Below are positions 34,408-42,525 of a DNA stretch of 64,000 nt, piece after piece; positions within the stretch are counted from its first letter, which is position 1, and every line of letters begins with the position of its first letter. The stretch covers positions 363,001 to 427,000 of the forward strand of contig NZ_MSIG01000003.1 of the NCBI RefSeq assembly GCF_001927285.1. Direction: 5' to 3'. The translations under genes and the position numbers were made by a program. Source of the stretch: Mongoliimonas terrestris. Its GTDB lineage: Bacteria > Pseudomonadota > Alphaproteobacteria > Rhizobiales > Pleomorphomonadaceae. The notes below the pieces were generated by a model that worked only from the letters and a program-made list of their open reading frames with translations, was not told the DNA's origin and did no database searches.

Positions 34408-35307
34408 ATGACACGGCTCGTCTGGTTCGACGAAGCACGCCGGCTGACGAGCGACCTAGCCGGCCGGCTGAAGACCGTGCCGGCCCGGCCGCGCCGGCTG
34501 CCGCAGACCGTCGTCCTCGGCATGCCGCATCTGGCGGCCGGCATGCTGTCGGAGCACTGGCTCCTCAAGGAATGCGGCCACCGGCACTGGTATCTCCTCG
34601 CCGAGAGCGCGGGCCTGGCCGTCCCGGCCTTTCGCGATCCGGACGGCGCGCCCATCTACGCCGCCTTCTCCGGCGTGACGGTGGACGCGGCGGGCTTTGC
34701 CACCTGCCGGGAGCACGACCCGCTCGCCATCGCGTCCCGCCTCGTCCGCCTGTCGCGCACCCGCTTCGTCAGCCACCACCGGCTCACCGTCATGGGCCGC
34801 CCGGTCGGCGCCGTCGCCATGACGTCCGTCTTCGTCCGGCGGACCACCGCCGGGCGCAACACCCACGTGGTCCGCACGGAGGTGCCGGGCCTGCCGCCGG
34901 TCGGCGCCGATGCGGCGGCGGACCCGGACGTCGCCGCCCACGAGGCCGCGCTCCTCCCGCTCCGGTCGCCCGCGCCCCTCGATCCGGCGGCGCCGGGCCT
35001 CACCGTCCACCCCTGTCCGACGCTCGACTTCAACGGCGCCGACTTCCTCTATTTCGCCGCCTACATGGCCTTCGCCGAGCGCGCCGAGTGGGCGCTCTCG
35101 CGCCCGACCGCCGAACGGCCGCTGGCGGCGCGCCGCATCGCCTTCCACGGCAACGTGGACCCGGGCGAGCCGCTCGCCGTCGTCCTCGCCGGCACGCCGG
35201 CGGATGGGCCGTTGACGCGCGTCCACCTCGCCATCGCCCACGCCGCCACCGGCCGCCCGCTCGCCACGGTCATCACGGACCGAGCGCCGTCGGCGAAGGG
35301 CGCCTGA
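34408..35307 (+). CDS. LnmK-like (hot-dog fold) biosynthetic protein, Pnap_2097-like
   Basis: A 299-residue protein beginning with TVVLGMPHLAAGMLSEHWLL and LKECGHRHWYLLAE, resembling the N-terminal domain of LnmK (bifunctional acyltransferase/decarboxylase of leinamycin synthesis) and the Pnap_2097 family. Mid and C-terminal parts (SRTRFVSHHRLTVMGRPVGA, TLDFNGADFLYFAAYMAFAE) fit a double hot-dog acyl-thioester protein. It starts 11 bases after nitH, so it is probably an eighth member of this operon and would act on an acyl-carrier or CoA substrate. This is a remote similarity, recalled and not computed. Confidence 0.65.
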   Translation: MTRLVWFDEARRLTSDLAGRLKTVPARPRRLPQTVVLGMPHLAAGMLSEHWLLKECGHRHWYLLAESAGLAVPAFRDPDGAPIYAAFSGVTVDAAGFATCREHDPLAIASRLVRLSRTRFVSHHRLTVMGRPVGAVAMTSVFVRRTTAGRNTHVVRTEVPGLPPVGADAAADPDVAAHEAALLPLRSPAPLDPAAPGLTVHPCPTLDFNGADFLYFAAYMAFAERAEWALSRPTAERPLAARRIAFHGNVDPGEPLAVVLAGTPADGPLTRVHLAIAHAATGRPLATVITDRAPSAKGA

Positions 35308-35509
35308 CCGAAGGCGCGCTTCGTCCCCACCGTTTCCGGCGGTTCCGTCACCGTTCCCATGAGCCCGGCTCCGACCCACCACACATGCGGCGGTTGCGCT
35401 GGTATGCGGTCGCGGCTCCTTGTATGGTCGGTCCGGGGTGCCTGATCTCTCAGGGATCCCAGGGGGGCAAACGCACAAAAAAGCTTCGTGCCCAGGGAGG
35501 AGACACACA

Positions 35510-36484
35510 ATGCATCTGGCTCAACGCCTCATGCTGGCCGCATCGGTCCTCATCGCCGGTCCGGCGTTCGCGCAGGACAGCTATCCCACCGGCCCGGTGA
35601 CCATCGTCGTCCCGTTCGCGGCCGGCGGCCCGACGGACACGGTCACCCGGCTCATCGCCGAGCCCATGAGCAAGGAGCTCGGCCAGCAGATCGTGGTGCA
35701 GAACGTCGGCGGCGCCGGCGGCACCCTGGCGGCGACCCAGGTGGCGAACGCGGAGGCGGACGGCTACACCATCCTGATGCATCACATCGGCATGTCCACG
35801 GCGCCGACGCTCTACCGCAACCTGCCGTTCCAGCCGCTGGAAGCCTTCTCCACCATCGGCCTCGTCACCAACGTGCCGATGACCGTAATCGCCCGCAAGG
35901 ACTTCGAGCCCGGCACCTTCCAGGAGCTGGTCGAGTACGTGAAGGCCAACAAGGACACGGTGACCTACGCCAACGCCGGCATCGGCGCGGCGTCGCATCT
36001 CTGCGGCATGCTCCTGATGAAGGCGATCGACACGCCGCTCACCACCGTGCCCTACCAGGGCACCGGCCCGGCCATGACCGACCTCCTCGGCGGTCAGGTC
36101 GACTTCATGTGCGACCAGACCACCAACACCACCGGGCAGATCCTCGGCGGCGAGGTGAAGGCCTACGCGGTCACCACCCCGGAGCGGCTCGACGCCCTGC
36201 CGGAGGTGCCGACCACCACCGAGGCCGGCCTGCCGGAATTCCAGGTCGGCGTCTGGCACGGGCTCTACGCCCCGGCCGGCACCCCGGACGCGGCGATCGA
36301 GAAGCTGTCGGCCGCCCTCCAGGCCGCGCTGAAGGACCCGAACGTGGTGTCGCGCTTCGCCGAACTCGGCACCGCGCCGGTCGATGCGGCCGAGGCCACC
36401 CCGGCCGCGCACCGCGACCATCTGGCCGCCCAGATCGAGCTCTGGCGCCCGATCATCCAGGAAGCCGGCCAGTTCGCCGACTGA
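35510..36484 (+). CDS. tctC: Tripartite tricarboxylate transporter substrate-binding protein (TctC/Bug family)
   Basis: A 324-residue periplasmic protein with a Sec signal (cleavage after AFA, residue 21). The family signature is VTIVVPFAAGGPTDTVTRLI and the segment NVGGAGGTLAATQVANAEAD; MTDLLGGQVDFMCDQTTN is also typical. It captures a carboxylate (citrate-like or another) for the TctAB pump. GGGAGGAG precedes the ATG at 35510. It opens a tctC-tctB-tctA operon that has no TctDE two-component regulator beside it. The ligand is unknown. Confidence 0.9.
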   Translation: MHLAQRLMLAASVLIAGPAFAQDSYPTGPVTIVVPFAAGGPTDTVTRLIAEPMSKELGQQIVVQNVGGAGGTLAATQVANAEADGYTILMHHIGMSTAPTLYRNLPFQPLEAFSTIGLVTNVPMTVIARKDFEPGTFQELVEYVKANKDTVTYANAGIGAASHLCGMLLMKAIDTPLTTVPYQGTGPAMTDLLGGQVDFMCDQTTNTTGQILGGEVKAYAVTTPERLDALPEVPTTTEAGLPEFQVGVWHGLYAPAGTPDAAIEKLSAALQAALKDPNVVSRFAELGTAPVDAAEATPAAHRDHLAAQIELWRPIIQEAGQFAD

Positions 36485-36636
36485 CCGCGCCCGCCTGATG
36501 GCCGGAGCGGGCCGCGTCGGCGTCAGCCGACCGCCCGCGCCGGTCCCATGGCGGACGGACCTCGCACGGGAAGGGCGGCCCCACGGCCGCCCTCTCATCC
36601 CCCTTGGTCGTCTCACGGTCGACGGAACCGATCCTC

Positions 36637-37107
36637 ATGGACAGACGCATTTCGCTCGCCGATGCGGGCGCCGGGGTGATCTTCGTCGCCGCGGGCCTTG
36701 CATTCGGCACCGCCTCGCTCGGCTACCAGCTCGGCACCGCCTTCCGCATGGGGCCGGGCTACTTCCCCCTCGTCCTTGCCGGCACCCTCGTGCTTCTCGG
36801 CGCCGCCGTCCTCGTCAAGGCCTTCATGGCGACCGACGAGACCGCCGGCGGCATCGGGCCGACCGTGCCGCTTCGCGCCGCCGTCCTCGTCCTCGGCGCC
36901 CTCGTGCTCTTCGGCGTCGGCGTGCGCGGGCTCGGCTTCGCGCCGGCGGTCTTCCTCACCGTGCTCCTCGCCGCACTCGCCAGCCGGCGAACCTCGCCGG
37001 TTCGGGCGGCGGTCCTTGCGGCCGGCATCACGGCCTTCTGCATCCTGGTGTTCATCGTCGGGCTCGGCGTCCCCCTGCCGCTCGTCGGCCGCTGGCTGGC
37101 ATTCTGA
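36637..37107 (+). CDS. tctB: Tripartite tricarboxylate transporter small subunit TctB
   Basis: A 156-residue protein with four transmembrane helices and the TctB features FGTASLGYQLGTAFRMGPGY near residue 25 and a paired C-terminal hydrophobic hairpin. It works with TctA in the membrane. The ribosome site is weak; the ATG at 36637 (MDRRISLADAGAGV) fits relatives better than a TTG-type start farther upstream. It sits 152 bases after tctC and 13 before tctA. Confidence 0.87.
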   Translation: MDRRISLADAGAGVIFVAAGLAFGTASLGYQLGTAFRMGPGYFPLVLAGTLVLLGAAVLVKAFMATDETAGGIGPTVPLRAAVLVLGALVLFGVGVRGLGFAPAVFLTVLLAALASRRTSPVRAAVLAAGITAFCILVFIVGLGVPLPLVGRWLAF

Positions 37108-37120
37108 AGAAGGCGCGCTG

Positions 37121-38626
37121 ATGGACCTCCTCTCCAGTCTGCAACTGGGCTTTGCCACCGCTCTCAGCCCCGTCAACCTGCTCTACTGCTTCCTCGGCAC
37201 GCTGCTTGGAACGCTGGTCGGCGTGCTGCCGGGCATCGGCCCCACGGCCACCATCGCCATGCTCCTGCCGGTGACCTTCGCGCTGGAACCGGTCACCTCC
37301 CTCATCATGCTGGCGGGCATCTACTACGGCGCCCAGTACGGCGGCTCCACCACCGCCATCCTGATCAACCTGCCGGGCGAATCCTCCTCCGCCGTCACCG
37401 CCATCGACGGCTACAAGATGGCGGTCGACGGCCGCGCCGGCCCGGCGCTCGCCACCGCGGCGCTCGGCTCCTTCTTCGCCGGCACCGTGGCGACCCTGAT
37501 CCTGGCGCTCGCCGCCCCGCCGCTCGCCCGCGTGGCGCTCAACTTCGGCGCGCCGGAATACTTCTCGCTGATCGTGCTCGGCCTTCTCGCCTCCATCGCG
37601 CTCGCCCACGGGTCGATGCTGAAGGCGCTCGCCATGATCGTGCTCGGGCTCCTGCTCGGCCTCGTCGGACAGGACCTCTATTCCGGCACGCCGCGCTTCA
37701 CCTTCGGCTATTTCGAGCTCTATTCGGGCATCAACTTCGTGTCCGTGGCGGTCGGCATCTTCGGCGTCGCCGAGATCCTCCGGAACCTGGAGCACGAATC
37801 CACCCGCACGGTGCTGGTCAAGGAGGTGAAGAACCTCTGGCTCACCGCCGCCGATTTCCGCCGCATCGCCGGCCCCGTGGTGCGCGGCACCGCGCTCGGC
37901 TCGGTGCTCGGCGTCCTGCCGGGCGGCGGCCACATCCTCTCGTCCTTTGCCTCCTACGCCATGGAGAAGCGCGTCTCCAAGCATCCGGAGACCTTCGGCA
38001 AGGGCGCCATCGAGGGCGTCGCAGGGCCGGAGTCCGCCAACAACGCGGCGGCGCAGACCTCCTTCATCCCGCTCCTCACCCTCGGGATCCCGGCCCACCC
38101 GGTGATGGCCCTGATGGTCGGCGCCTTCATCATCCAGGGCATCACCCCCGGCCCGAACGTGGTCCGCGACGAGCCGGCGCTCTTCTGGGGCATCATCGTC
38201 TCCATGTGGGTCGGCAACCTGATGCTGGTCCTCCTCAACCTGCCGCTGATCGGCCTCTGGGTGCGCCTCCTCACCATTCCCTACGGCGTGCTCTTCCCGG
38301 CCATCATCGCCTTCGCGGCGATCGGCTGCTATTCCATCAACCTCAATGCCTTCGACATCTATGCCATCGTGGCCTTCGGCATCCTCGGCTACGCGCTCGT
38401 GAAGTTCGGCTGCGAGCCGGCGCCGCTGCTCCTCGGCTTCGTGCTCGGCCCGCTCCTTGAAGAACACCTGCGGCGCGCCATGATCATCTCGCGTGGCGAC
38501 CCGATGATCTTCCTGGAGCGGCCCATCTCGGCGACACTACTCCTGCTCGCGGTCGCCGCGGTGGTCATCGCCGTGCTGCCGAGCGTGCGCAAGCGCCGGG
38601 ACGAGGTGTTCGTGGAGGAGGACTGA
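37121..38626 (+). CDS. tctA: Tripartite tricarboxylate transporter large subunit TctA
   Basis: A 501-residue permease with about 12 helices and the strongly conserved motifs LGTLVGVLPGIGPTATIAML, YYGAQYGGSTTAILINLPGE, and the repeated-half counterpart GSVLGVLPGGGHILSSFASY followed by GAIEGVAGPESANNAAAQTS. It carries out sodium- or proton-coupled carboxylate uptake. It is the last gene of the tctCBA operon. A GC-rich imperfect hairpin follows its stop at about 38627-38654. Confidence 0.92.
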   Translation: MDLLSSLQLGFATALSPVNLLYCFLGTLLGTLVGVLPGIGPTATIAMLLPVTFALEPVTSLIMLAGIYYGAQYGGSTTAILINLPGESSSAVTAIDGYKMAVDGRAGPALATAALGSFFAGTVATLILALAAPPLARVALNFGAPEYFSLIVLGLLASIALAHGSMLKALAMIVLGLLLGLVGQDLYSGTPRFTFGYFELYSGINFVSVAVGIFGVAEILRNLEHESTRTVLVKEVKNLWLTAADFRRIAGPVVRGTALGSVLGVLPGGGHILSSFASYAMEKRVSKHPETFGKGAIEGVAGPESANNAAAQTSFIPLLTLGIPAHPVMALMVGAFIIQGITPGPNVVRDEPALFWGIIVSMWVGNLMLVLLNLPLIGLWVRLLTIPYGVLFPAIIAFAAIGCYSINLNAFDIYAIVAFGILGYALVKFGCEPAPLLLGFVLGPLLEEHLRRAMIISRGDPMIFLERPISATLLLLAVAAVVIAVLPSVRKRRDEVFVEED

Positions 38627-38702
38627 CCGCGCCCCCGCAACCGGGCGGGCGCGCGGCGGTTACCCCTCCGGCGGCGCGGACGACAAGGGTTCGGAGGATC
38701 GG

Positions 38703-39689
38703 ATGGGACTGCTCGTGGACGGCGTCTGGCAGGACGTCTGGTATGACACCAAGGCCTCCAAGGGCCGCTTCGTGCGCCAGGAGAGCGGCTTCCGCAACTG
38801 GGTCACCGCCGACGGCGCGCCCGGCCCGACCGGGGAGGGCGGCTTCAAGGCCGAGCCCGGCCGCTACCACCTCTACGTCTCGCTCGCCTGCCCGTGGGCG
38901 CACCGCACCCTCATCGTGCGCGCCCTGAAAGGCCTGGAGGACGCCATCTCGGTCTCGGTGGTGAACTGGCTGATGGGCGCGGAAGGCTGGACCTTCGAGC
39001 CCGGCCCCGGCGTCGTCCCGGACCCGATCCACGGCGCCACCCGCCTCCATCAGGTCTACACCGCCGCAAGGTCCGACTACACCGGGCGCGTCACCGTGCC
39101 GGTGCTCTGGGACCGTCGGACCGGCACCATCGTCTCCAACGAATCCGCCGACATCATCCGCATGCTCGGCGCCGCCTTCGACGGCATCGGCGCCGCGCCG
39201 GGCGACTTCTACCCGCCGGACCTTCGGGGCGACATCGACGCCCTCAACGCCCGCATCTACGACCGGGTCAACAACGGCGTCTACAAGGCGGGCTTCGCCA
39301 CCACCCAGGCCGCCTACGAGGAGGCGGTCTACCCGCTGTTCGAAACCCTGGATTTCCTCGACGCCCACCTCGCCGACCGGCGCTATCTCTGCGGCGACCG
39401 GCTGACCGAGGCGGACATCCGCCTCTTCACCACGCTCGTGCGCTTCGACGCGGTCTACGTCGGCCACTTCAAGTGCAACCTCCGCACCCTTCGCGAATAC
39501 CCGGCGCTCTCCGCCTACGCCCGCGACCTCTACCAGACCCCCGGCGTCGCCGGCACGGTCGATTTCGCCCACATCAAGGGCCACTATTACGAGAGCCACG
39601 GCACCATCAACCCCACCGGCATCGTCCCCGCCGGCCCGATCGAGGACTGGCACGCCCCGCACGGCCGGGAGGCGCTTTCGGCCGGGTGA
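38703..39689 (+). CDS. Glutathionyl-hydroquinone reductase (Xi-class glutathione S-transferase)
   Basis: A 328-residue protein of the YqjG/PcpF group. The catalytic Cys63 sits in the class motif ACPWAHRTLIVRALKG; the Xi-class substrate-binding tyrosines and region (SDYTGRVTVPVLWD, ADIIRM, then NARIYDRVNNGVYKAGFATT) are present. It removes glutathione from glutathionyl-hydroquinones, keeping quinones reduced. A hairpin without T-tract (GGCCCTGG/CCAGGGCC, 39699-39725) follows the stop. It appears unrelated to its neighbours. Confidence 0.92.
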   Translation: MGLLVDGVWQDVWYDTKASKGRFVRQESGFRNWVTADGAPGPTGEGGFKAEPGRYHLYVSLACPWAHRTLIVRALKGLEDAISVSVVNWLMGAEGWTFEPGPGVVPDPIHGATRLHQVYTAARSDYTGRVTVPVLWDRRTGTIVSNESADIIRMLGAAFDGIGAAPGDFYPPDLRGDIDALNARIYDRVNNGVYKAGFATTQAAYEEAVYPLFETLDFLDAHLADRRYLCGDRLTEADIRLFTTLVRFDAVYVGHFKCNLRTLREYPALSAYARDLYQTPGVAGTVDFAHIKGHYYESHGTINPTGIVPAGPIEDWHAPHGREALSAG

Positions 39690-39787
39690 ATTCGCCCCGG
39701 CCCTGGCGCGGGATGCACCAGGGCCGCGAGCATCTGCACGCAAAAGAGGCAACGCGCCGCACCTGCGCAAGAAATGCCCTGCCGGGC

Positions 39788-39857
39788 TTGACTGGCCCCC
39801 CTGATCGGCTAACGTGCCTCCCACATCACCCGCAGAACCGGGATCGGCATCAGAGCC
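39788..39857 (+). promoter_or_regulatory. Promoter and candidate ANTAR-type leader of the amiCR operon
   Basis: A TTGACT hexamer (39788-39793) with TAACGT 16 bases on could start a leader near 39822. Two small hairpins follow, each with a six-base loop: CCCG-CAGAAC-CGGG (39829-39842) and GGC-ATCAGA-GCC (39846-39857). The second overlaps the 5' arm of the terminator downstream, so formation of one would block the other, the geometry used by ANTAR-protein antiterminators. The loops do not fit the reported A1/G4 hexaloop consensus fully, so this is inference. Confidence 0.45.
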
Positions 39858-39897
39858 CTGCCCACAGTCTTCGCAAGCAGACTGTGGCGGGGCTTTT
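39854..39897 (+). terminator. Leader terminator upstream of amiC
   Basis: A long stem (16 bp with one bulged C: AGCCCTGCCCACAGTCT against AGACTGTGGCGGGGCT) with an 8-base loop runs into TTTT. It lies 60 bases before the amiC start. The preceding gene ends 165 bases earlier and already has its own hairpin. This position is that of an attenuator, as in the amidase operon of Pseudomonas aeruginosa, where AmiR prevents termination. Confidence 0.82.
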
Positions 39898-39957
39898 CGT
39901 ATTCGGCCAGGTCCGATCCCGGCTTTCGTGTATGAACATTGGACGTTGTCGAGCATC

Positions 39958-41052
39958 ATGAAGCGTCGGATCGAACTCGGCCTCCTTTATTCCCGGTCCG
40001 GACCGTACGCCCTCATGTCGGAGGCGTGCCGCACCGGCGCCTTGTCGGCCATGGCCATGGTCAACGCCGACCCGGATCTCGACATCTCCTTCGTGCCGGT
40101 GGAGCGCGACCCCGGCGGCAACGTGGACCACTACGGCCCCCTCTGCGCCGACATCCTGCGCGACACCGGCGCCCGCCATGTGGTCGGCTGCGTCACCTCC
40201 TGGAGCCGCAAGGAGGTGATCCCCACCGTGGAGAAGTTCGGCGGCACCCTCTGGTACGCGGTGCCCTACGAGGGCTTCGAGGCCTCCGACCACGTGGTCT
40301 ACACCCACGCCTGCCCGAACCAGCACCTCCTGCCGCTGCTCGACTGGGCGCTCCGCAGCCACGGCCGGCGCGCCACCCTGGTCGCCTCCAACTACATCTG
40401 GGGCTGGGAGCTGAACCGGCTCGCCCGCGAGACCGTCACGGCCGCCGGCGGCGAGATCCTCGCCGAGCGCTACCTGCCCATGGGCTCGGTGGACGTGGAC
40501 CGCATGGTGGAGGAGATCCGCTTCACCCGGCCGGACTTCATCCTCAATTCGCTGATCGGCCCGTCGTCCTACGCCTTCCTCGCCGCCTACCAGGCGCTCG
40601 GCCGCGACGATCCCCACTTCCGGCCGGACCGCTGTCCGGTGCTCTCCTGCAACATGACCGAGTGCGAATTCCCCGCCCTCGGCGCCCGGGCGGAGGGCCT
40701 GATCGCCGCCGGCCCTTATTTCCGCGGCGTCACCGGCTGGCCGGGCGCGGGCAACTTCGGCAGTTCGTTCGAGGCGGCGGCCTTCGCCGCCGTGCGCCAA
40801 CTCGCCCGCCTTCTCGCCCACCGGCCCGGCGCCGAGGCGGAAAGCCTGACGGACCTACTGAAGAGCCCCGCCGGCCAGGACGGCGTCATCGATCCGGAGA
40901 CCCACCACACCACCTTGCCGGTTGTCATCGCGGAGGTGCGCGGCGGCGTCTTCCACGTCATCCAGCACCTCGGCGAGGTGGCGGGTGACCCCTATCTCAC
41001 CCGGTCCCGCGCGCCCGCGGCCGCCACCCCCACCTTGCGAGTCGTCTCATGA
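39958..41052 (+). CDS. amiC: AmiC-like amide sensor / negative regulator
   Basis: A 364-residue protein of the periplasmic-binding-protein fold (Peripla_BP_5 type) without a signal peptide, therefore cytosolic, as AmiC. Family features are LGLLYSRSGPYALMSEACRT, DAD-type binding region YGPLCADILRDTGARHVVGC, TSWSRKEVIPTVEKFGGTLW and VASNYIWGWELNRLARETV. In Pseudomonas, AmiC binds AmiR and releases it when an amide is bound. The ATG at 39958 starts MKRRIELG. It overlaps amiR by four bases, the expected coupling of sensor and antiterminator. Confidence 0.9.
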   Translation: MKRRIELGLLYSRSGPYALMSEACRTGALSAMAMVNADPDLDISFVPVERDPGGNVDHYGPLCADILRDTGARHVVGCVTSWSRKEVIPTVEKFGGTLWYAVPYEGFEASDHVVYTHACPNQHLLPLLDWALRSHGRRATLVASNYIWGWELNRLARETVTAAGGEILAERYLPMGSVDVDRMVEEIRFTRPDFILNSLIGPSSYAFLAAYQALGRDDPHFRPDRCPVLSCNMTECEFPALGARAEGLIAAGPYFRGVTGWPGAGNFGSSFEAAAFAAVRQLARLLAHRPGAEAESLTDLLKSPAGQDGVIDPETHHTTLPVVIAEVRGGVFHVIQHLGEVAGDPYLTRSRAPAAATPTLRVVS

Positions 41053-41657
41053 AGCGGCCGATCCGCACCCACAACCTTGGCGGCGCGCTCGCCTTCATCC
41101 TGCACCGGCCGCACCCGACCGTGCAGGCGCTCGCCCGCCAGCTCACCGCCATCGGCCTGGAGGTGCAGGAGTGCTGGAGCGAGCTGCCCGCCCACGCGCT
41201 CGCCGCCGACTTCGTCTTCTTCGACGCCGACATGGGCTACGACGGCCAGTTCCCCTGGGCGTCCGGCGCGGCGCCCATGCCGCTCGTCGCCCTCATCGGC
41301 TCGGAGGCGCCGGGCCGGGTGGAATGGTCGCTGAAGGCCGGCGCCCACGCCCATCTCCTGAAGCCGGTCGGCGACAACGGCGCCTATTCGGCGCTCCTCA
41401 TCGCCCGCGCCGCCTTCGACGCGGAGCGCGCGCTCTCCGCCGAGATCGCCGACCTGAAGCGCCGCATGGACGAGCGGCAGACGGTCGTGCGCGCCGTCAC
41501 GCTCCTTGCCGCCCGCGGCAAGTCGGAGGCCGAGGCCTATGCCCAGCTCCGCCAGATGGCCATGGCCTGGCGGGTCAGCTTCGAAGACGCCGCCGCCCGC
41601 ATCGTCGCCCGCTTCGCCGAGGGGAGGGACCAGGATGGCCAGCGCGGTCGCGGCTGA
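41049..41657 (+). CDS. amiR: AmiR-like ANTAR transcription antiterminator
   Basis: A 202-residue protein with an N-terminal pseudo-receiver domain (AFILHRPHPTVQALARQL, ending LKPVGDNGAYSALLIARAAF), a coiled-coil helix (residues about 115-140: AERALSAEIADLKRRMDERQ) and a C-terminal ANTAR RNA-binding domain (AARGKSEAEAYAQLRQMAMA, about 145-190). The receiver lacks the usual phosphate-accepting set, as in AmiR, which is controlled by AmiC and not by a kinase. It should bind leader RNA and stop termination at 39854-39897. Confidence 0.9.
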   Translation: MKRPIRTHNLGGALAFILHRPHPTVQALARQLTAIGLEVQECWSELPAHALAADFVFFDADMGYDGQFPWASGAAPMPLVALIGSEAPGRVEWSLKAGAHAHLLKPVGDNGAYSALLIARAAFDAERALSAEIADLKRRMDERQTVVRAVTLLAARGKSEAEAYAQLRQMAMAWRVSFEDAAARIVARFAEGRDQDGQRGRG

Positions 41658-42519
41658 TCCGGTGCGCCCAAAGGGCGCGCTCGCCCGGCTCCTTCAGCGC
41701 AAGCTGGCGCTGTTCGGTCTCGTTCTCATCGTCGCCGTGGTGGCGGGCGCCGTGTTCGCTCCGCTCATCGCGCCCTACGACCCGAACGCCCAGCATTTCG
41801 ACGGCCTGACGCTGGAAGGCGCGCCCATGCCGCCCGGCGGCGCCTATCCGCTCGGCACCGACCTCCTCGGCCGGGACCTCCTGTCGCGCATCCTCTACGG
41901 GGCGCAGACCTCGCTCATCATCGGCGTGGTGGCGAACGGTATGGCGCTCCTCATCGGCACCCTCGTCGGCATCACCGCCGGTTATTTCCGGGGCATCGTC
42001 GGCGCCGTGCTGATGCGCTTCACCGATCTGATGATGGCCTTCCCGGCGCTCCTCCTCGCCATCTGCCTGGCCGCGATCTTCACGCCGTCGCTCTGGATCG
42101 TCGCGCTCGTCATCGCGCTCGTGAACTGGGTGCAGACCGCGCGCGTCATCTACACGGAGACGACCTCGCTCGCCGAGCGCGACTTCATCGCCGCGGAGAA
42201 GACCCTCGGCGCAGGCCACGGCCGCATCCTCTTCCGCCACATCCTGCCGCACCTCGTCCCAACCATCATCGTCTGGGGCACGCTCGGCATCTCCACCACC
42301 GTGCTCCTGGAAGCGACGCTCTCCTATCTCGGCGTCGGCGTGCAGCCGCCGACACCCTCGTGGGGCAACATCATCTTCGAGAACCAGACGTACTTCCAGG
42401 CCGCCCCCTGGCTGGTCTTCATCCCGGGCGCCTGCATCGTCCTCCTGGCGCTCGCCTTCAACCTCGTCGGCGACGCCCTCCGCGACGTGCTCGACCCGAC
42501 CCAGCGCGGGAGGGACTGA
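41635..42519 (+). CDS. Dipeptide/oligopeptide-type ABC transporter permease (DppC/OppC family)
   Basis: A 294-residue permease with an N-terminal helix, the OppC-type loop PLGTDLLGRDLLSRILYGAQ (residues about 75-95) and six helices; the EAA-loop region is ERDFIAAEKTLGAGHGRILF. It pairs with the next gene product. The start lies 23 bases inside the amiR gene, indicating tight co-expression with the amide regulators. Given that context, the cargo may be an amide or amidated compound and not a peptide. Confidence 0.88.
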   Translation: MASAVAADPVRPKGALARLLQRKLALFGLVLIVAVVAGAVFAPLIAPYDPNAQHFDGLTLEGAPMPPGGAYPLGTDLLGRDLLSRILYGAQTSLIIGVVANGMALLIGTLVGITAGYFRGIVGAVLMRFTDLMMAFPALLLAICLAAIFTPSLWIVALVIALVNWVQTARVIYTETTSLAERDFIAAEKTLGAGHGRILFRHILPHLVPTIIVWGTLGISTTVLLEATLSYLGVGVQPPTPSWGNIIFENQTYFQAAPWLVFIPGACIVLLALAFNLVGDALRDVLDPTQRGRD

Positions 42520-42525
42520 GCCGCC

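Noticed and set aside
39699..39725. Intrinsic terminator of the hydroquinone reductase gene
   Set aside because: The 8-bp stem is not followed by a T-tract, so it was only mentioned as a hairpin.
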